A stretch of DNA of 5,895 nt, from positions 1 to 5,895 of the forward strand of contig CAIYZZ010000368.1 of the NCBI GenBank assembly GCA_903930805.1, read 5' to 3'. Below, piece after piece: positions 5,595 to 5,895 of the stretch. This stretch comes from an uncultured Rhodocyclaceae bacterium (GTDB taxonomy: Bacteria > Pseudomonadota > Gammaproteobacteria > Burkholderiales > Rhodocyclaceae). Made by a program: the position numbers and the translations under genes. The notes under the pieces were generated by a model, which had not been told where the DNA came from, made no database searches, and saw nothing but the letters and a program-made list of their open reading frames with translations. Numbering within the stretch: the first letter of the stretch is position 1; each line of letters opens with the position of its first letter.

Positions 5595-5895
5595 ATGACC
5601 ACCCGACGCAATTTTCTCCGGGGCGCGCTAGCGGCCACCGGTGCAATAGTCGGCGCTGGCGGGACGGCGACAGTTCAGGCGCGCGAAACTCATGGCGTAC
5701 CGCCCGCCGGGGTCGGTCTGCTTTACGATGCGACACTATGCGTGGGTTGCAAGGCCTGCGTAGCGGCCTGCAAGACGGCCAACGAGAACCCAGCAGAATT
5801 CAGTACGGTCGACAAGCTCTGGGACACACCGCTCGATACCTCCGGCTATACCTTCAACCTCATCAAGATGTACCGCAATGGCACGATGGAAACGA
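5595..5895 (+). CDS. hybA: hydrogenase-2 ferredoxin-type electron-transfer subunit HybA (partial, 3' end beyond window)
   Basis: First 100 residues of an exported 4Fe-4S protein that links the hydrogenase heterodimer to the membrane quinone module (HybB). Residues 1 to about 29 form a Tat signal: TTRRNFLRG (2-10), a hydrophobic Ala/Gly core, and a VQA site with cleavage likely after residue 29. The mature part begins with GLLYDATLCVGCKACVAACK (41-60); C49, C52, C55 and C59 are the first cysteine group of a ferredoxin-type 4Fe-4S domain, as in E. coli HybA (LYDSTLCVGCQACV, from memory). The ATG lies one base after the hybO TGA, with GGAGGTG (5584-5590) inside the end of hybO, so translation is probably coupled. 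Further cluster motifs and the C-terminal membrane helix would lie outside the window. DmsB/NrfC-type relatives share the fold, but the hybO context supports HybA. Confidence 0.9.
   Translation, partial: MTTRRNFLRGALAATGAIVGAGGTATVQARETHGVPPAGVGLLYDATLCVGCKACVAACKTANENPAEFSTVDKLWDTPLDTSGYTFNLIKMYRNGTMET

Noticed and set aside
4388..5638. Minus-strand open frame of 416 codons opposite hybO, longer than hybO itself
   Set aside because: It lacks recognisable motifs and covers the whole of hybO, whose cluster ligands, Tat motif, strong ribosome-binding site and anchor helix are all clear. Long antisense frames are common in GC-rich coding DNA.
1..5895. tRNA, rRNA, CRISPR arrays, insertion sequences, attachment sites
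   Set aside because: Read through by eye on both strands; no repeat array, transposase motif, terminal inverted repeats or tRNA-like cloverleaf was seen. Nearly all DNA is covered by the seven genes.

Overview
The window holds two divergently transcribed [NiFe]-hydrogenase loci with a 124-bp control region between them (3898-4021). The proteins look proteobacterial, and the GC content is moderately high. A Ralstonia-type soluble NAD-linked hydrogenase next to an E. coli Hyd-2-like membrane hydrogenase suggests a facultatively anaerobic betaproteobacterium, perhaps of the Rhodocyclales. That placement is an inference, because no taxonomic marker gene is present.

Left part, minus strand (3897 down to 1): a tightly packed operon in the order hoxF-hoxU-hoxY-hoxH. 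HoxF is the long form, with a NuoE/HoxE-like N-terminal domain fused to a NuoF-like flavoprotein. HoxU is the NuoG-like Fe-S subunit, HoxY the hydrogenase small subunit, and HoxH the Ni-Fe large subunit, cut by the window edge. Together they form a cytoplasmic bidirectional hydrogenase (group 3d) that exchanges electrons between H2 and NAD(H): HoxH active site, HoxY cluster, HoxU clusters, HoxF 4Fe-4S and FMN, then NAD+.

Right part, plus strand (4022 to the end): hypC, a maturation chaperone; a 111-bp gap holding a strong candidate FNR-type promoter; then hybO (Tat-exported, membrane-anchored small subunit of a group 1c uptake hydrogenase) and hybA (Tat-exported ferredoxin-like subunit, cut by the window edge). 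hybB and the large-subunit gene hybC are expected to follow.

The arrangement places one enzyme coupling H2 to NAD(H) and one coupling H2 to quinone back to back, with a Ni-Fe chaperone gene between them. The intergenic DNA contains a 9/10 FNR-like box with class II spacing ahead of hybO, a weaker 8/10 box ahead of hoxF, and an almost perfect 20-bp palindrome between hoxF and hypC. These suggest oxygen-responsive and possibly additional regulator control. The individual genes belong to known families. The less ordinary points are the regulatory sites, the lost cysteine pair in the HoxF N-terminal domain, and an extra cysteine near the HybO medial cluster.
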